Part shown: positions 49,483 through 59,404 of the stretch, piece after piece | How the letters are laid out: each line of letters begins with the position of its first letter | Position numbering within the stretch: the stretch's first letter is position 1 | Assembly: GCA_031772625.1 (NCBI GenBank) | Contig: CM062810.1 | Location: forward strand, 872,049,650 to 872,113,649 | DNA: 64,000 bases | DNA from: Pinus tabuliformis | Lineage: Eukaryota > Streptophyta > Pinopsida > Pinales > Pinaceae | Direction: 5' to 3' | Made by a program: the position numbers and the translations under genes | Notes under the pieces: generated by a model | Seen by the model: only the letters and a program-made list of their open reading frames with translations | Database searches by the model: none | Told to the model about the DNA's origin: nothing

Positions 49483-49500
49483 TGGCGACTCCACTGGGGA
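49483..49500 (+). other. Primer-binding site of gypsy B
   Basis: 'tggcgactccactgggga' begins 3 bases after the 5' LTR. It differs from the 'tggcgccgttgccgggga' type used by element E. From memory, Ogre-like elements pair this kind of site with tRNA-Arg. Confidence 0.75.
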
Positions 49501-51506
49501 ATCCATTAATGAGAGAGTCTTTTCCTTTATATGAACTTTGCTTTGAGAAAATCATTTTTATTTTCTGGTTTTTGACTGTGAGAATTAGTATTTGGGTGGC
49601 TTAGCTTTAGATTTAGTTAGATTTGGTTTTTCTTCATTTTTCCAGAAGGACGCACCCTCTGAGTACTGCACAGTGCGTCTTTGGACGCGCTGTTGCCGTC
49701 TGCACAGAGCGGGGCCGCACCTGTGACAACGGGTTGCCTGCGTCTTCCTGTAAAACTTAAGAAAATTCCATTTTTGCTTTAAATTGCTTTTAGATTTTGT
49801 TTTTCCTTAGTGTTGTCTGCCCAGATCCTTTAGTACCCTGTCAAGAATTTTCACCTGAACTAGTTTTGTGAGCTTTGAGTGTTTTAGTGGTTTTCAACGA
49901 ATTTTAGACCTAGGGTTTGATTTTTGGAAAGGCTTTGTAGTGACTTTGATAGTAGAAAGTTGTCCAGCCTTAGATCTCTCTGGTTAGTCAACCTTCTTAG
50001 AAGTCGGGCCTGTCGTAAAGTCTCCTTTTGTGAGCAACTTGCCATTTGAGTTGTTTTGGGTCAAATTTCGATTTGCTTGTTTATAAAGTATTGATTTCCA
50101 TTTTACAAAAAGAACAAAAAGATTAGAATTTTGTTTTGACTAGTTTTTGGTTCTGCAATAAGCTAGTCCTTGATTTGATTGTGATCAAGTAAAACACCTT
50201 AGAAATAATCATTGTTAGTTTTGGCCTCGTTAAGATTGCTTAGAGTAAATTTGCCTTTAGTTTGCTTATGAGTGCATTTTCATAGATTTTAAGAGTTGTT
50301 AAGATTGATTTTTGGTTATATTAGATTTATTTGCTTTATTAAAAGAAAAATACAAAAACATCTTCTTAAAAAGTCTTGTTTCAAGTAGCTTTTTGTTTTC
50401 GAAAGAAGAAAAGAGTTTTTTCGTGCATGTAAAGAGAGGTTATGTTTTTATGCTTGGAAAAGACAAACGAATTGTTTCTTTGATTGTCTTCAATTAAGAA
50501 GTTGCTTTTATAAAGATTGCATTCTCTCAACTTTTTAGTTAAGAAATTCATCGAAAAAGTAAAGTAGTGGATAAATCATTCTAGGTGCATTTTGTAGTGG
50601 TTTCGAGTCGAGTCAACACACCACTGGTTTCACTTCCATCACCTTTTGACTTAAGAAACAACCTTAAAAGTAACGCTTAAATTAAAATCAATCTAGTAAT
50701 CTTTATTTTTTCTAGGGCTCTGAAGCACCAACATAGCGTAGGCTAGGGTCTTGGAGTAGGTGAGTACTTAACTCTCCAAGACTACAAAACCAAACAGATA
50801 GTCTATCTTGAGTAGAACAAATCCAATTGTTTCAGTTACATTCTGGGAAAGCTCCTCTTAAAGGAGAAGCACGAGCTCGTGTCCGAACCAGTGAGGGGAT
50901 CATTCCTCCCTCGTTGGGAACGACGCCAGGCAGTACGTATTACAAACGGTAAACCTCGGATTAACCATTGTCGAGGAGCCAGGGGTCACTTATCGGTAAA
51001 CCTTGGATTGTTGTCAAGGAGCCGGTAAGGGGATTGGAGCTTGCTACTCTGCCCTTGCGTGCTGTCGGAGTTTAGACTGTTCCCCCAGGTGTAATTGTTG
51101 TGATTGGTAACCTTAGTGGCCATAATATCTAGGATTCTACCCAAGGTGACGGTGGAGGGAAGGTCCCACTGTACCTGGAGCAGACGTCGGTTATACTCAC
51201 TTGGATTTTCTGGGGGGTTCGCTTCACTTCGAGACGGTTAAAGTGGAGGAACTTGGTCCAGTCTATTCATTAAGCAGGTTGCCGGGGTAACTGTTCCACC
51301 CACCATTTCTGTACTGAATCCTGCGAGGTTGGGCCTAATCACCAACTAGCGCTTTTGGTCCGGAAGACTACTGTTTGTGTGTGGTTTGACGCTCTAGATT
51401 ATTTAGGCGTGTGCTTCAAATTTGTTTGCTTCTTTAGAAGACTTTAGGTGGTTTGATTTGAAATTTTTTACTTTGTTTTCGTGTGTTGTAGTTAAAATCT
51501 TTAATT
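49501..51506 (+). other. gypsy B 5' leader (noncoding, ~2.0 kb)
   Basis: No credible ORF. The first 1.2 kb is T-rich. From about 50,820 to 51,400 GC rises and the sequence looks structured, with a duplicated hairpin (50,954-51,019) and several short repeats. This is where packaging, dimerisation or translation signals of the genomic RNA would be expected; that is inference. Confidence 0.6.
50954..51019 (+). other. Duplicated hairpin in the gypsy B leader
   Basis: 'ggtaaacctcggatt..tgtcgaggagcc' is followed by 'ggtaaaccttggatt..tgtcaaggagcc'. Stem 1 pairs CCTCG (50,954-50,958) with CGAGG (50,972-50,976). Stem 2 pairs CCTTG (51,001-51,005) with CAAGG (51,015-51,019). The C-to-T change in one arm is matched by G-to-A in the other, so pairing is kept. 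Confidence 0.55.
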
Positions 51507-54500
51507 GTGGCGGAATTACCGAGACAGTCCCGTAGACTTCGGGGCAAGTCTCCTGAGATTGTTACCGGAATAGATTTGTTAAGAAAACTCCGTAAATCGC
51601 GGGGTGAATCTCCTGAAGACATTCCGGGTCATTTAGAAGGGTTAAAGGTCCTTGTAACTCCTCCTAGTGGCAGTAGAGTAGGATCACCTGAAGAAGGAGA
51701 GTTTTCCTTGGTAGTCCATCCAGATTACCAAAGTTTAGAAACAGGTTACAATCCCGAAGCAGTTACAGTTTCCGAGCTTGCTGGTAGTTTTTCATCTGCC
51801 AGTGAAACAGGCGAAGAACCTGAAATTTCCGAACCTGTTACTCCAACTCCTAGTGTTCCTGATTCACCAAGAATAGAAAGAATTATCACCGAAAATCTTC
51901 CTGTTGGATTAATTGCTATAGAAGAACTTGTTCCAGAGGAAGAAATAGGCGTTTCTGATTCTGAAGATCTAATTACCCTTGATCTAAGGGAGCGTGAATC
52001 CATCTTTTACAGTCCTCCTAGAAGTGAATCTTGGTACCTTGCATTAACCAATTTTTTAGACAACTCAGTAGGTTTTTCTACACCTCGTACTCCGGTTCCA
52101 CCTAGAGGAATTCATTCTCCTGTAAATATGTCTGGTCAGTCATCTGTGTTTTCACAAAGTCCTGAATCATTTTTACATGGCGGTCCTTTTGTTCCTACTG
52201 GGTATCAATCACTTTCTGGTACCTTTGCGGGAGCATCTCCTCAACCCATTGATCATGGGTTATTAGTTGGAAACAGTGGTAATGTACCATTGAGTATAGG
52301 TGACGTTTATATGATGTCAGGTTCAACTCCCATTAACCAACCTCAAGGTGGCCAATTACCGCCTGGGGGGCAACCTTCGTTAATGCCTGGGGGGCAACCT
52401 CAAGGTACTTCATTCGTGACTGGGGGGCAACCTCAAGGGTATCAACCCCAAGGGTATCAACCCCAGCCTCAATATGTACCCCAAAGTCAACCTCAGTATC
52501 AATATCAACCTCAAGGATGGCAACCTCAAGGATGGCAACCCCAAGGGTATCAACCCCAAGGGTATCAACCTCAAGGATACCAACCTCAAGGTCAAGGTCA
52601 ACCCCAGTATTCGTATTTACCTCAAGGTTATCAACCTACGGGTCAATACCCTGGTCAAGGTTATCAACCACCTCAAGGGCAATCATATGGGACTGCACCT
52701 TACAGTTATCAACCCTATCCTCAATACGGCTATGGATCTCAGTATCCTCAACCTGTTACGAGTCAATACCCTGGAATGTTAACATGGGATCCGTCACAGG
52801 GTCAACAGATGTCGCAACCAAGTATACAGTCGGTACCTCAAGCAGGACAACCTGCAGTTCCTGGTCCACCCCAGCAACCGCAACCTGTCCAGTCAAGTGT
52901 TCAGACCCCTGTAACTTCTGTAGTTACTCAGCCGCCAATTGCACCTGGTACTCCACCTCACACGGCTGCAGCAACTACCGCTTCATCTACCATGCTTACT
53001 TCTGGAGTATCGGCAGCTCCGGTTTCTACTGTCCCTGTAACCACTCCTCAGACATCTGTACCGTTGTCTGGACCCACGGTTCAAACCACAGTCCAGATGC
53101 CTGCAGGCCAACCTGGTACAAGTACGGTTGTTACTACTCAACCTCAATTTGTTCAACCTCCGTACCAGGGACAGTATCAACCTGGGCAAGCTGCCCAACA
53201 ACCGGTTTACCAGTATCAACCGTATCCTGGGTACACTTATCAACCACCTCAGCAACCCCAGTACGGTCCGGTTAATCCTGGTTTTCCAGGAGGATATAAT
53301 ATCCCAAATGCGACTCCTGTTCCTAGTTATCCTGGATATCCTCCTCCTGGGGCTGGTATTGTGACTCAGAGTTTTAGAGATCCTAACCGGCAGTTACCGT
53401 TTATTGCGACTTTAGATTTACCCGACTTGACGCGCCTAACGAACGATCCAATTCAATATCTTCAGTTCTGGCCGCCAATGCCAAATAAGTTGCCCAGCGA
53501 TATACCCAAGTTCGAAGGTAAGTCTGGAGAGGATCCGTCTAATCACGTGATGACTTACCACCTCTGGTGTGCATCAAATTCCATCTCAGATGATTCCATC
53601 CGCTTACGTCTTTTCCAGCGTACACTCATTGGTCTCGCAGCCAAGTGGTACATTGAGTTACCACGGGCCTCTTTTTACAACTTTAGCCAGTTAGCTACCT
53701 CGTTCTTAACTCATTTTCAGTTACCAGTCAGATACGATAATGGTACAGAATTATTAACTTCGCTAAAACAATCGACATCCACGTACATTTCTGATCACAT
53801 CCATGAGTGGAGACGTCGAAGAAGATTAGTGAAAGTTTTTATCCCGGACCAAATCTTAGCTGAATGGTTTGTCAAATCATTATTACCAAGAATTACTGAA
53901 GATGTAGCTAAGGCCGGAGTAGTTACTGAGGAGCAAGTCATTGCTCAGGCACAATACCTTGACTTAGTTTACACTCAGTCGGGTACGTTACACGAGAAAA
54001 TTCCGGATCTTCCAAAGTCAAACCAAATCGCTGCTGCTCCTTCGGGATCTCATGCCGCTGATGGTATGATTGGTATCGTGACTACGAAGAGTAAGAAGAA
54101 GTCTTCCAAGACCTCCAATACTCCAATTATCACTTTGCCTGATTCTCCGACAGGAGAGTCTTCTCCTCCTGAACTTACCGCCGACATTCACGCTGTAGAG
54201 TCATCTACGGCCAAATCAAAAAACGGTGGAAAGAAGAAAGGAAAGAAGAAGGCTAAAGCAGACAAGGCTCCAAAGGAGAAAACGGAAAAGTCGGAAACCA
54301 ATGACGAAAAACGCAAACCTCGATATCCTTGTCTTATTTGTGAAGAAGATCATTTTACGAGAGACTGCCCTCATCGGGCCGAGGTAGTGAAAATAGTCAA
54401 AGGTTCTCCCACTCCTGCTGTGTTAAAAAATCCATTTCCAGAGCAGGAGAATAAGATGATAGGTTCTTCTTCGAATGCCAGTGAAGAACCCATTTTGATG

Positions 54501-57500
54501 ATGTCTCATGTCAGGATTGCGACTCGATCGCAAGATTATGGTAGTAAGGCTCCTGTTGATGGTAAGGAAGCAGAATCTTCTCACTCTAACCCATCAACCT
54601 CAGCTCCTGGTTCCGATCCACTACAGATCGAAAAACCTAACCCAGACTTAGTGATTAAGCCGCCCGCCAAGGGTGTACTTCGAAGGTCTGCTTTCAATCC
54701 ACATGCGAGAGCAGCCCAGAATTACAACATTGTTGAAGACTTAGCTGTTTCACCTTCAGCAATGTCGGCACTCGAAGTGCTGCAATCATGTCCAGCACAA
54801 CGAAAATTGCTTTTGTCGGCTATTGGAGCTGTCGATGTTCAGGACCCGAACCTAATGATCTTTGATCTAGAAAGTAGTACACCGCGTCTCCCCCATCAAA
54901 TGGCTTTCCAAATTCCAGTGATAGTCAAAAACAGGCCTATTCATCGGACTGTGATTGATGAGGGAGCTTCTACGTGTATTATGTCGATTCAATGTTGGAG
55001 ATCGCTTGGTTCTCCTTCGTTGAACCAATCCCCCACCATCCTTAAGGCCTTTGATGGCCGTGGGTTCCGTCCGTTTGGTATTCTACAAGAATTGCCTATA
55101 GGGGTCGAAGGTAAAACCGTTAGTCTGGATGTGGAAGTGGTTGATGCCCCTCTAGACTACAACCTTCTTTTGGGTCGAAGTTGGTCATATGCTATGACAG
55201 CGGTCGTTTCATCGGTCTTCAGAGTCATTAAGTTTCCACATAACGGTAAGATCGTGACTATTGATCAGCTGACATACTTTTCATCCGACCCAACCTCTTC
55301 AGAAACTATCCAGCATGTTGGTAAAACGACAATCCCTTATAGGGACATTGGTGTAGGTTTAGTTAAGGATTCCGGTTTACTGGGAACTTTTCCTCTCCCT
55401 CCACTCAATGCAGACCCTTCGTTTGCAACGATTCATATGATCACGTCAGAAAACATTATTTATGATGATCCTTGGTATGTTCCCTCTGACTCTGAGCTAG
55501 ACTCACTCGGTGATGTTATGCCGTTGAGTCCGTATGAGATTGCTTATGAAGCTCTTATGTCTTTTACCGACTTTCATTCAACCGAAGCCGACCAAATGAA
55601 TGTGGTCAGTGAAGAGTCACTTTTCACCTCACCCTTAGAACGGATAACGTTTCCCGAAGAAGTGTCATCTGACGAACAACTTCGCGAAATCCTAAGTGTA
55701 GATGATCTACCATGGGAAGATCTCCATCACAGATCTTCGTTTTTACCTAAGGATGATGCATTTGAAAATGATTTTTCATCTATCTTTACCGCTGAATATG
55801 TCAAAGACGCTCAGGATCCAACGAAACATTCTGATTCAGAGCTGAATTTAGGGAATATTTCTCGTACTATTCCCATTGATATTTCAGTGAAGCCCGGAAT
55901 CGAGGAGAACATTCATATAGGTGCCGCATGTACTGAAGAAGAAATCCAAACTTACAAGGCCCTATTCCAAGAATTCCGCGACGTGTTTGCCTGGTCTTAC
56001 GAGGAAATGCCGGGAATTGATCCTGCCATTGTTGTTCATGAAATCAAAACCTACCCGGATGCTAAACCCATTCGGCAACGGTTGCGTCAGATTCACCCTC
56101 GAAAAGCGGCTGCGATTAAAGCAGAAGTCGAAAAGCTGTTGAAAGCAGGTTTCATTTATCCGATCCCGTTAACGGATTGGGTATCGAATATTGTTCCCGT
56201 CAATAAAAAACAAGGAACAATAAGAATCTGTATCGACTATAGGGATATAAATCGAGCTTGTCCAAAAGACAACTATCCTACGCCTTATATCGATCAAATT
56301 ATTGATGATTGTGCCGGAAGTGAGATGTTTTCCTTCATGGATGGTTTCTCAGGCTATAATCAAATCAATATTCTACCTGCCGATCAACCAAAAACGGCAT
56401 TCATTTGTCCATGGGGGACATTTGCTTATTGCAAATTACCTTTTGGACTTAAGAATGCCGGGGCCACTTTTCAACGGGCGATGTCTTATGCATTTCATGA
56501 CATCAAGCACATTGTGCAACCCTATCTCGATGATTTGCCTGCTCATTCTTTACATCGAGCTGATCACCTTGTCCACCTACGAGCAATCTTTATGAGGTGT
56601 AGGCATTATCGAATTCGGTTGAATCCCCACAAGTGTGTTTTCTGTATAGAAACAGGTCGATTGCTGGGATTTGTTGTTTCAAAAGCCGGCATTCGCGTCG
56701 ATCCCTCGAAAGTCGAGGCTATCATCAAATTGCCTCCTCCTTCGAGTTTGCGCCAACTCCAAAGTTTGCAAGGGAAAGCGAACTTTTTACGCCGATTCAT
56801 CCCAAACTACGCCGAGGTCACTAAAGGTTTTACACGGTTGTTGAAACAGAACGCACAATTCTTTTGGGACGAGATTGCCCAACAATCTTTTGATGCATTA
56901 AAACACGCGTTGACCCATGCACCGTTATTGCATCCTCCCAACTACAACCAGGACTACTTCTTATACCTCGCAGCTTCGCATTCCACCATTGGAATGGTGT
57001 TAGTTCAAGAAGATGAATTCAAAGCAGAGCATGTGATATATTATCTTAGTAGAACCTTAAATCCCACTGAGTTAAAATATTCGCATGTGGAGAAATTGGC
57101 CCTGGCAGCCGTTCAAGCTGTCCAGCGTTTTCGTCACTACATTCTTCTTCGCAAAACTACGGTTATTTCGGATTGCAACCCTATGATTTATATTTTGACA
57201 AAACAACTGCTAGGGGGCAAGTACTCTAAATGGATTGTTATCCTGCAAGAGTTCGACTTGGAGTTCGAGAAGTCCAAGTCTAAGAAATCTTTAGTTTTTG
57301 CGGAATTGATGTGTGATTTCCCGAGTGCTGACACAGAGACTGTGGCAGAGGAGTCCATTGCGGACGAATCTTTGTTTCTTATTAGCACTTTAGATCCGTG
57401 GTATGGGGATATAATCATCTATCTCCAAACCAAACCTTTCGGCCTGAAGCTTCCAAGGAAGACCGTCGAAAAATTCGGTTTCGATCCCAGCAATACAGAA

Positions 57501-57539
57501 TTATTGGAGATACACTTTATCGCCGGGGGGCAGACTTAG
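51507..57539 (+). CDS. gypsy B gag-protease-RT-RNase H polyprotein frame
   Basis: One open frame of 2,010 codons. Residues 1-280 are acidic and Ser/Pro-rich. About 290-620 is a Gln/Pro/Tyr/Gly-rich low-complexity region with many QPQGY repeats. About 650-830 is the gag capsid core (IPKFEGKSGEDPSNHVMTYH, GLAAKWYIELPRASFYNF). A Lys-rich stretch precedes a CCHC knuckle CLICEEDHFTRDC near 945. The protease has VIDEGAST near 1,150, where retroviral-type proteases have D-S/T-G. RT spans about 1,480-1,800 (RICIDYRDINRACPKDNYP, MDGFSGYNQI, CKLPFGLKNAGATFQRAM, YLDD). RNase H follows from about 1,820 (YLAASHSTIGMVL). Gag and pol share one frame; many relatives instead separate them by a stop or an intron. 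Products would assemble cytoplasmic particles and copy the RNA. Confidence 0.93.
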   Translation: MAELPRQSRRLRGKSPEIVTGIDLLRKLRKSRGESPEDIPGHLEGLKVLVTPPSGSRVGSPEEGEFSLVVHPDYQSLETGYNPEAVTVSELAGSFSSASETGEEPEISEPVTPTPSVPDSPRIERIITENLPVGLIAIEELVPEEEIGVSDSEDLITLDLRERESIFYSPPRSESWYLALTNFLDNSVGFSTPRTPVPPRGIHSPVNMSGQSSVFSQSPESFLHGGPFVPTGYQSLSGTFAGASPQPIDHGLLVGNSGNVPLSIGDVYMMSGSTPINQPQGGQLPPGGQPSLMPGGQPQGTSFVTGGQPQGYQPQGYQPQPQYVPQSQPQYQYQPQGWQPQGWQPQGYQPQGYQPQGYQPQGQGQPQYSYLPQGYQPTGQYPGQGYQPPQGQSYGTAPYSYQPYPQYGYGSQYPQPVTSQYPGMLTWDPSQGQQMSQPSIQSVPQAGQPAVPGPPQQPQPVQSSVQTPVTSVVTQPPIAPGTPPHTAAATTASSTMLTSGVSAAPVSTVPVTTPQTSVPLSGPTVQTTVQMPAGQPGTSTVVTTQPQFVQPPYQGQYQPGQAAQQPVYQYQPYPGYTYQPPQQPQYGPVNPGFPGGYNIPNATPVPSYPGYPPPGAGIVTQSFRDPNRQLPFIATLDLPDLTRLTNDPIQYLQFWPPMPNKLPSDIPKFEGKSGEDPSNHVMTYHLWCASNSISDDSIRLRLFQRTLIGLAAKWYIELPRASFYNFSQLATSFLTHFQLPVRYDNGTELLTSLKQSTSTYISDHIHEWRRRRRLVKVFIPDQILAEWFVKSLLPRITEDVAKAGVVTEEQVIAQAQYLDLVYTQSGTLHEKIPDLPKSNQIAAAPSGSHAADGMIGIVTTKSKKKSSKTSNTPIITLPDSPTGESSPPELTADIHAVESSTAKSKNGGKKKGKKKAKADKAPKEKTEKSETNDEKRKPRYPCLICEEDHFTRDCPHRAEVVKIVKGSPTPAVLKNPFPEQENKMIGSSSNASEEPILMMSHVRIATRSQDYGSKAPVDGKEAESSHSNPSTSAPGSDPLQIEKPNPDLVIKPPAKGVLRRSAFNPHARAAQNYNIVEDLAVSPSAMSALEVLQSCPAQRKLLLSAIGAVDVQDPNLMIFDLESSTPRLPHQMAFQIPVIVKNRPIHRTVIDEGASTCIMSIQCWRSLGSPSLNQSPTILKAFDGRGFRPFGILQELPIGVEGKTVSLDVEVVDAPLDYNLLLGRSWSYAMTAVVSSVFRVIKFPHNGKIVTIDQLTYFSSDPTSSETIQHVGKTTIPYRDIGVGLVKDSGLLGTFPLPPLNADPSFATIHMITSENIIYDDPWYVPSDSELDSLGDVMPLSPYEIAYEALMSFTDFHSTEADQMNVVSEESLFTSPLERITFPEEVSSDEQLREILSVDDLPWEDLHHRSSFLPKDDAFENDFSSIFTAEYVKDAQDPTKHSDSELNLGNISRTIPIDISVKPGIEENIHIGAACTEEEIQTYKALFQEFRDVFAWSYEEMPGIDPAIVVHEIKTYPDAKPIRQRLRQIHPRKAAAIKAEVEKLLKAGFIYPIPLTDWVSNIVPVNKKQGTIRICIDYRDINRACPKDNYPTPYIDQIIDDCAGSEMFSFMDGFSGYNQINILPADQPKTAFICPWGTFAYCKLPFGLKNAGATFQRAMSYAFHDIKHIVQPYLDDLPAHSLHRADHLVHLRAIFMRCRHYRIRLNPHKCVFCIETGRLLGFVVSKAGIRVDPSKVEAIIKLPPPSSLRQLQSLQGKANFLRRFIPNYAEVTKGFTRLLKQNAQFFWDEIAQQSFDALKHALTHAPLLHPPNYNQDYFLYLAASHSTIGMVLVQEDEFKAEHVIYYLSRTLNPTELKYSHVEKLALAAVQAVQRFRHYILLRKTTVISDCNPMIYILTKQLLGGKYSKWIVILQEFDLEFEKSKSKKSLVFAELMCDFPSADTETVAEESIADESLFLISTLDPWYGDIIIYLQTKPFGLKLPRKTVEKFGFDPSNTELLEIHFIAGGQT

Positions 57540-58642
57540 TTTTTCGACGTTGTTTAACTCACGACGAGGCTGAGAGAGTTTTGAATGATTGTCACTCTGG
57601 AGCATGTGGCGGTCATATGTCTGGGTATGCCACAGCTCAGAAGGTGTTGCGCGCTGGCTATTTCTGGCCGTCTATGTTTAAAGATTGTATCCTTGCCGTC
57701 AGAACATGCCACAACTGTCAAGTGTTTGATCGAAAGATGCGCGCTCCACCTGCTCCTCTCCACCCTATAATTGCCGCTGGTCCATTCGCCAAATGGGGCA
57801 TTGACTTTATTACTTGTAACCCTCACTCGGCCGGGGGGCATGCGTATATCATCCTCGCGGTTGATTATTTTACAAAATGGGCCGAGGCGATGCCTACATT
57901 CGACGCAAGCGGCAAGACAGCTGCAGTTTTCGTATTCAATCATATCATAACTAGGTTTGGTGTCCCACAAGCAATCATTACTGACCATGGGAGCCATTTT
58001 CGAAACGTCATGATGACTGAGCTTACAAGCCAGCTTGGTTTGCGCCACGATAGCTCTACTCCTTATTATCCGCAAGCCAACGGTTTGGTTGAGTCAATCA
58101 ACAAAGTTCTAGTCATCATGATTCGACGGATCATTGGTATCCATCGAACGAATTGGCATAACATGTTATTTTCGGCGCTATGGGCATATCGAACTTCAGT
58201 GAAAAATTCAACAGGTTTCACCCCTTTCCAGCTAGTTTATGGCTTAGAAGCTGTGTTACCTATTGAATGCGAAATCCCATCACTTCAAATGGCTGTCGAA
58301 TTACTTCCAGCTACTTCCGAAGAGGAGAAACGGTTATTATACTTGGCTAAATTAGATGAGACTCGACGTGACGCTACTTTAGCTATCGAGACTCACGCAA
58401 AACGAATGAAAGCTCAGTACGATAAAAATGTAACCCCTCGAAGTTTTTTGGAAGGAGACCTAGTACTATTATATGATCAAGCTAACGATAAGCTAGGTGC
58501 CGGAAAATTCGTTCCCATGTGGCATGGGCCCTACATTGTAAAGCGAAAGCTAGCAAAAGGGGCTTATGAGTTAGTTGATTTTGATGGGGACTCTTTGGGT
58601 AAACCCAGAAATGGACTTTACCTAAAGAGGTATTATGCTTAA
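57540..58642 (+). CDS. gypsy B integrase region
   Basis: This region contains the HHCC zinc-binding part (NDCHSGACGGHMSGYATAQK, TCHNCQVF) and the catalytic core (WGIDFITCNPHSAGGHAYII, VDYFTKWAEAMP, ITDHGSHFRN, YYPQANGLVESINKVL). The first two acidic residues of DDE are visible, and the Glu sits in the NGLVE motif. The C-terminal part (GDLVLLYDQANDKLGAGKF, MWHGPYIVKRKL) is the usual barrel that binds DNA. It follows the RT-RNase H part directly. It ends at a stop 145 bp before the separate RNase H ORF. Confidence 0.92.
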
Positions 58643-58787
58643 AATGATGGGTATGGAGAAATTTTTAGATAGGTTAGATTTCCTTTCTAGCTAGCAAGTG
58701 TGTTAGTTTAGTCAGTGTGCTTAGCTTAGCGAGTGTGGTTTTTCGTCATTATTTTGGCTTATCTTGGTTTTACTCTTGATATTGTAG

Positions 58788-59204
58788 ATGTCGACGCCTC
58801 TCCAAACATACATTGGATTTGCTGATGGTGCTTGTCGTAATACACGGAATATCTCTTCCGCAGCTTGGGTTATCTATTCGCCCTCTGACGAGTTAGTTTC
58901 TATGCATGGGGTAAGCCTCGGTCAAACAACGAATAACATTGCAGAATACAGCGCAGTGGTTGAATTATTATCCGAATCTATTTCATTTGGAATTCGACGT
59001 TTGATAGTGAGGTTAGATTCTGAACTTGTTGTATTACAGCTTAATAGAGTTTATGCCATTAGGAATCCTGTGTTATTAAGGTTGTTTTTGAGAGTGCGTC
59101 TCTTGGAACGTGAATTTGATTACATTGAATATCAACATATTCCAAGGTCTTTGAATACATTAGCAGATGCAATTGCTTCTCGAGTGTTGGACAGACATTT
59201 ATAA
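58788..59204 (+). CDS. Stand-alone RNase H ORF downstream of integrase (gypsy B)
   Basis: A 138-codon ORF with its own ATG. The four catalytic acidic positions of an RNase H fold are in place: D in IGFADGACRNT (about residue 13), E in NNIAEYSAVVEL (about 54), D in VRLDSELVV (about 78) and D in LNTLADAIA (about 129). The DGxCRN...AEY pattern and lack of the basic protrusion fit the archaeal-like/plant RNase H type that Tat-group elements acquired in addition to their ordinary RNase H. Family knowledge places such a domain inside pol, next to RT. Here it is a separate ORF after integrase. How it is translated (subgenomic or spliced RNA, or reinitiation) is unknown. The ORF looks whole. Confidence 0.85.
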   Translation: MSTPLQTYIGFADGACRNTRNISSAAWVIYSPSDELVSMHGVSLGQTTNNIAEYSAVVELLSESISFGIRRLIVRLDSELVVLQLNRVYAIRNPVLLRLFLRVRLLEREFDYIEYQHIPRSLNTLADAIASRVLDRHL

Positions 59205-59404
59205 TAATCATGCAAGTAAATTTAAAAACATTTCATCATATATGTTAAACAAGATAAGCCGGTAATAGTGATATATATAGATAGAAGTGTGTCAAAAAAT
59301 ATATACATCGTCTTCGATCATAGGTTGAAAACACCTTATGATCGGCAAAATGATAGTACAAAAAGTCAAAAATGTCACATGTGACTACAAAAGTGACTAG
59401 TCAA
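59205..59404. other. Short convergent spacer between the RNase H ORF and the antisense ORF
   Basis: About 200 bp of A/T-rich DNA. Plus-strand transcripts ending here and minus-strand transcripts ending here would converge. Confidence 0.4.

Noticed and set aside
52410-53275. Alternative frames across the QPQGY tract (252 codons plus, 90 codons minus)
   Set aside because: Off-frame translations of the gag low-complexity region. Composition follows the repeat.
57554-58075. 173-codon minus-strand frame inside the gypsy B integrase
   Set aside because: Antisense shadow of a well-supported integrase frame, with no domain.
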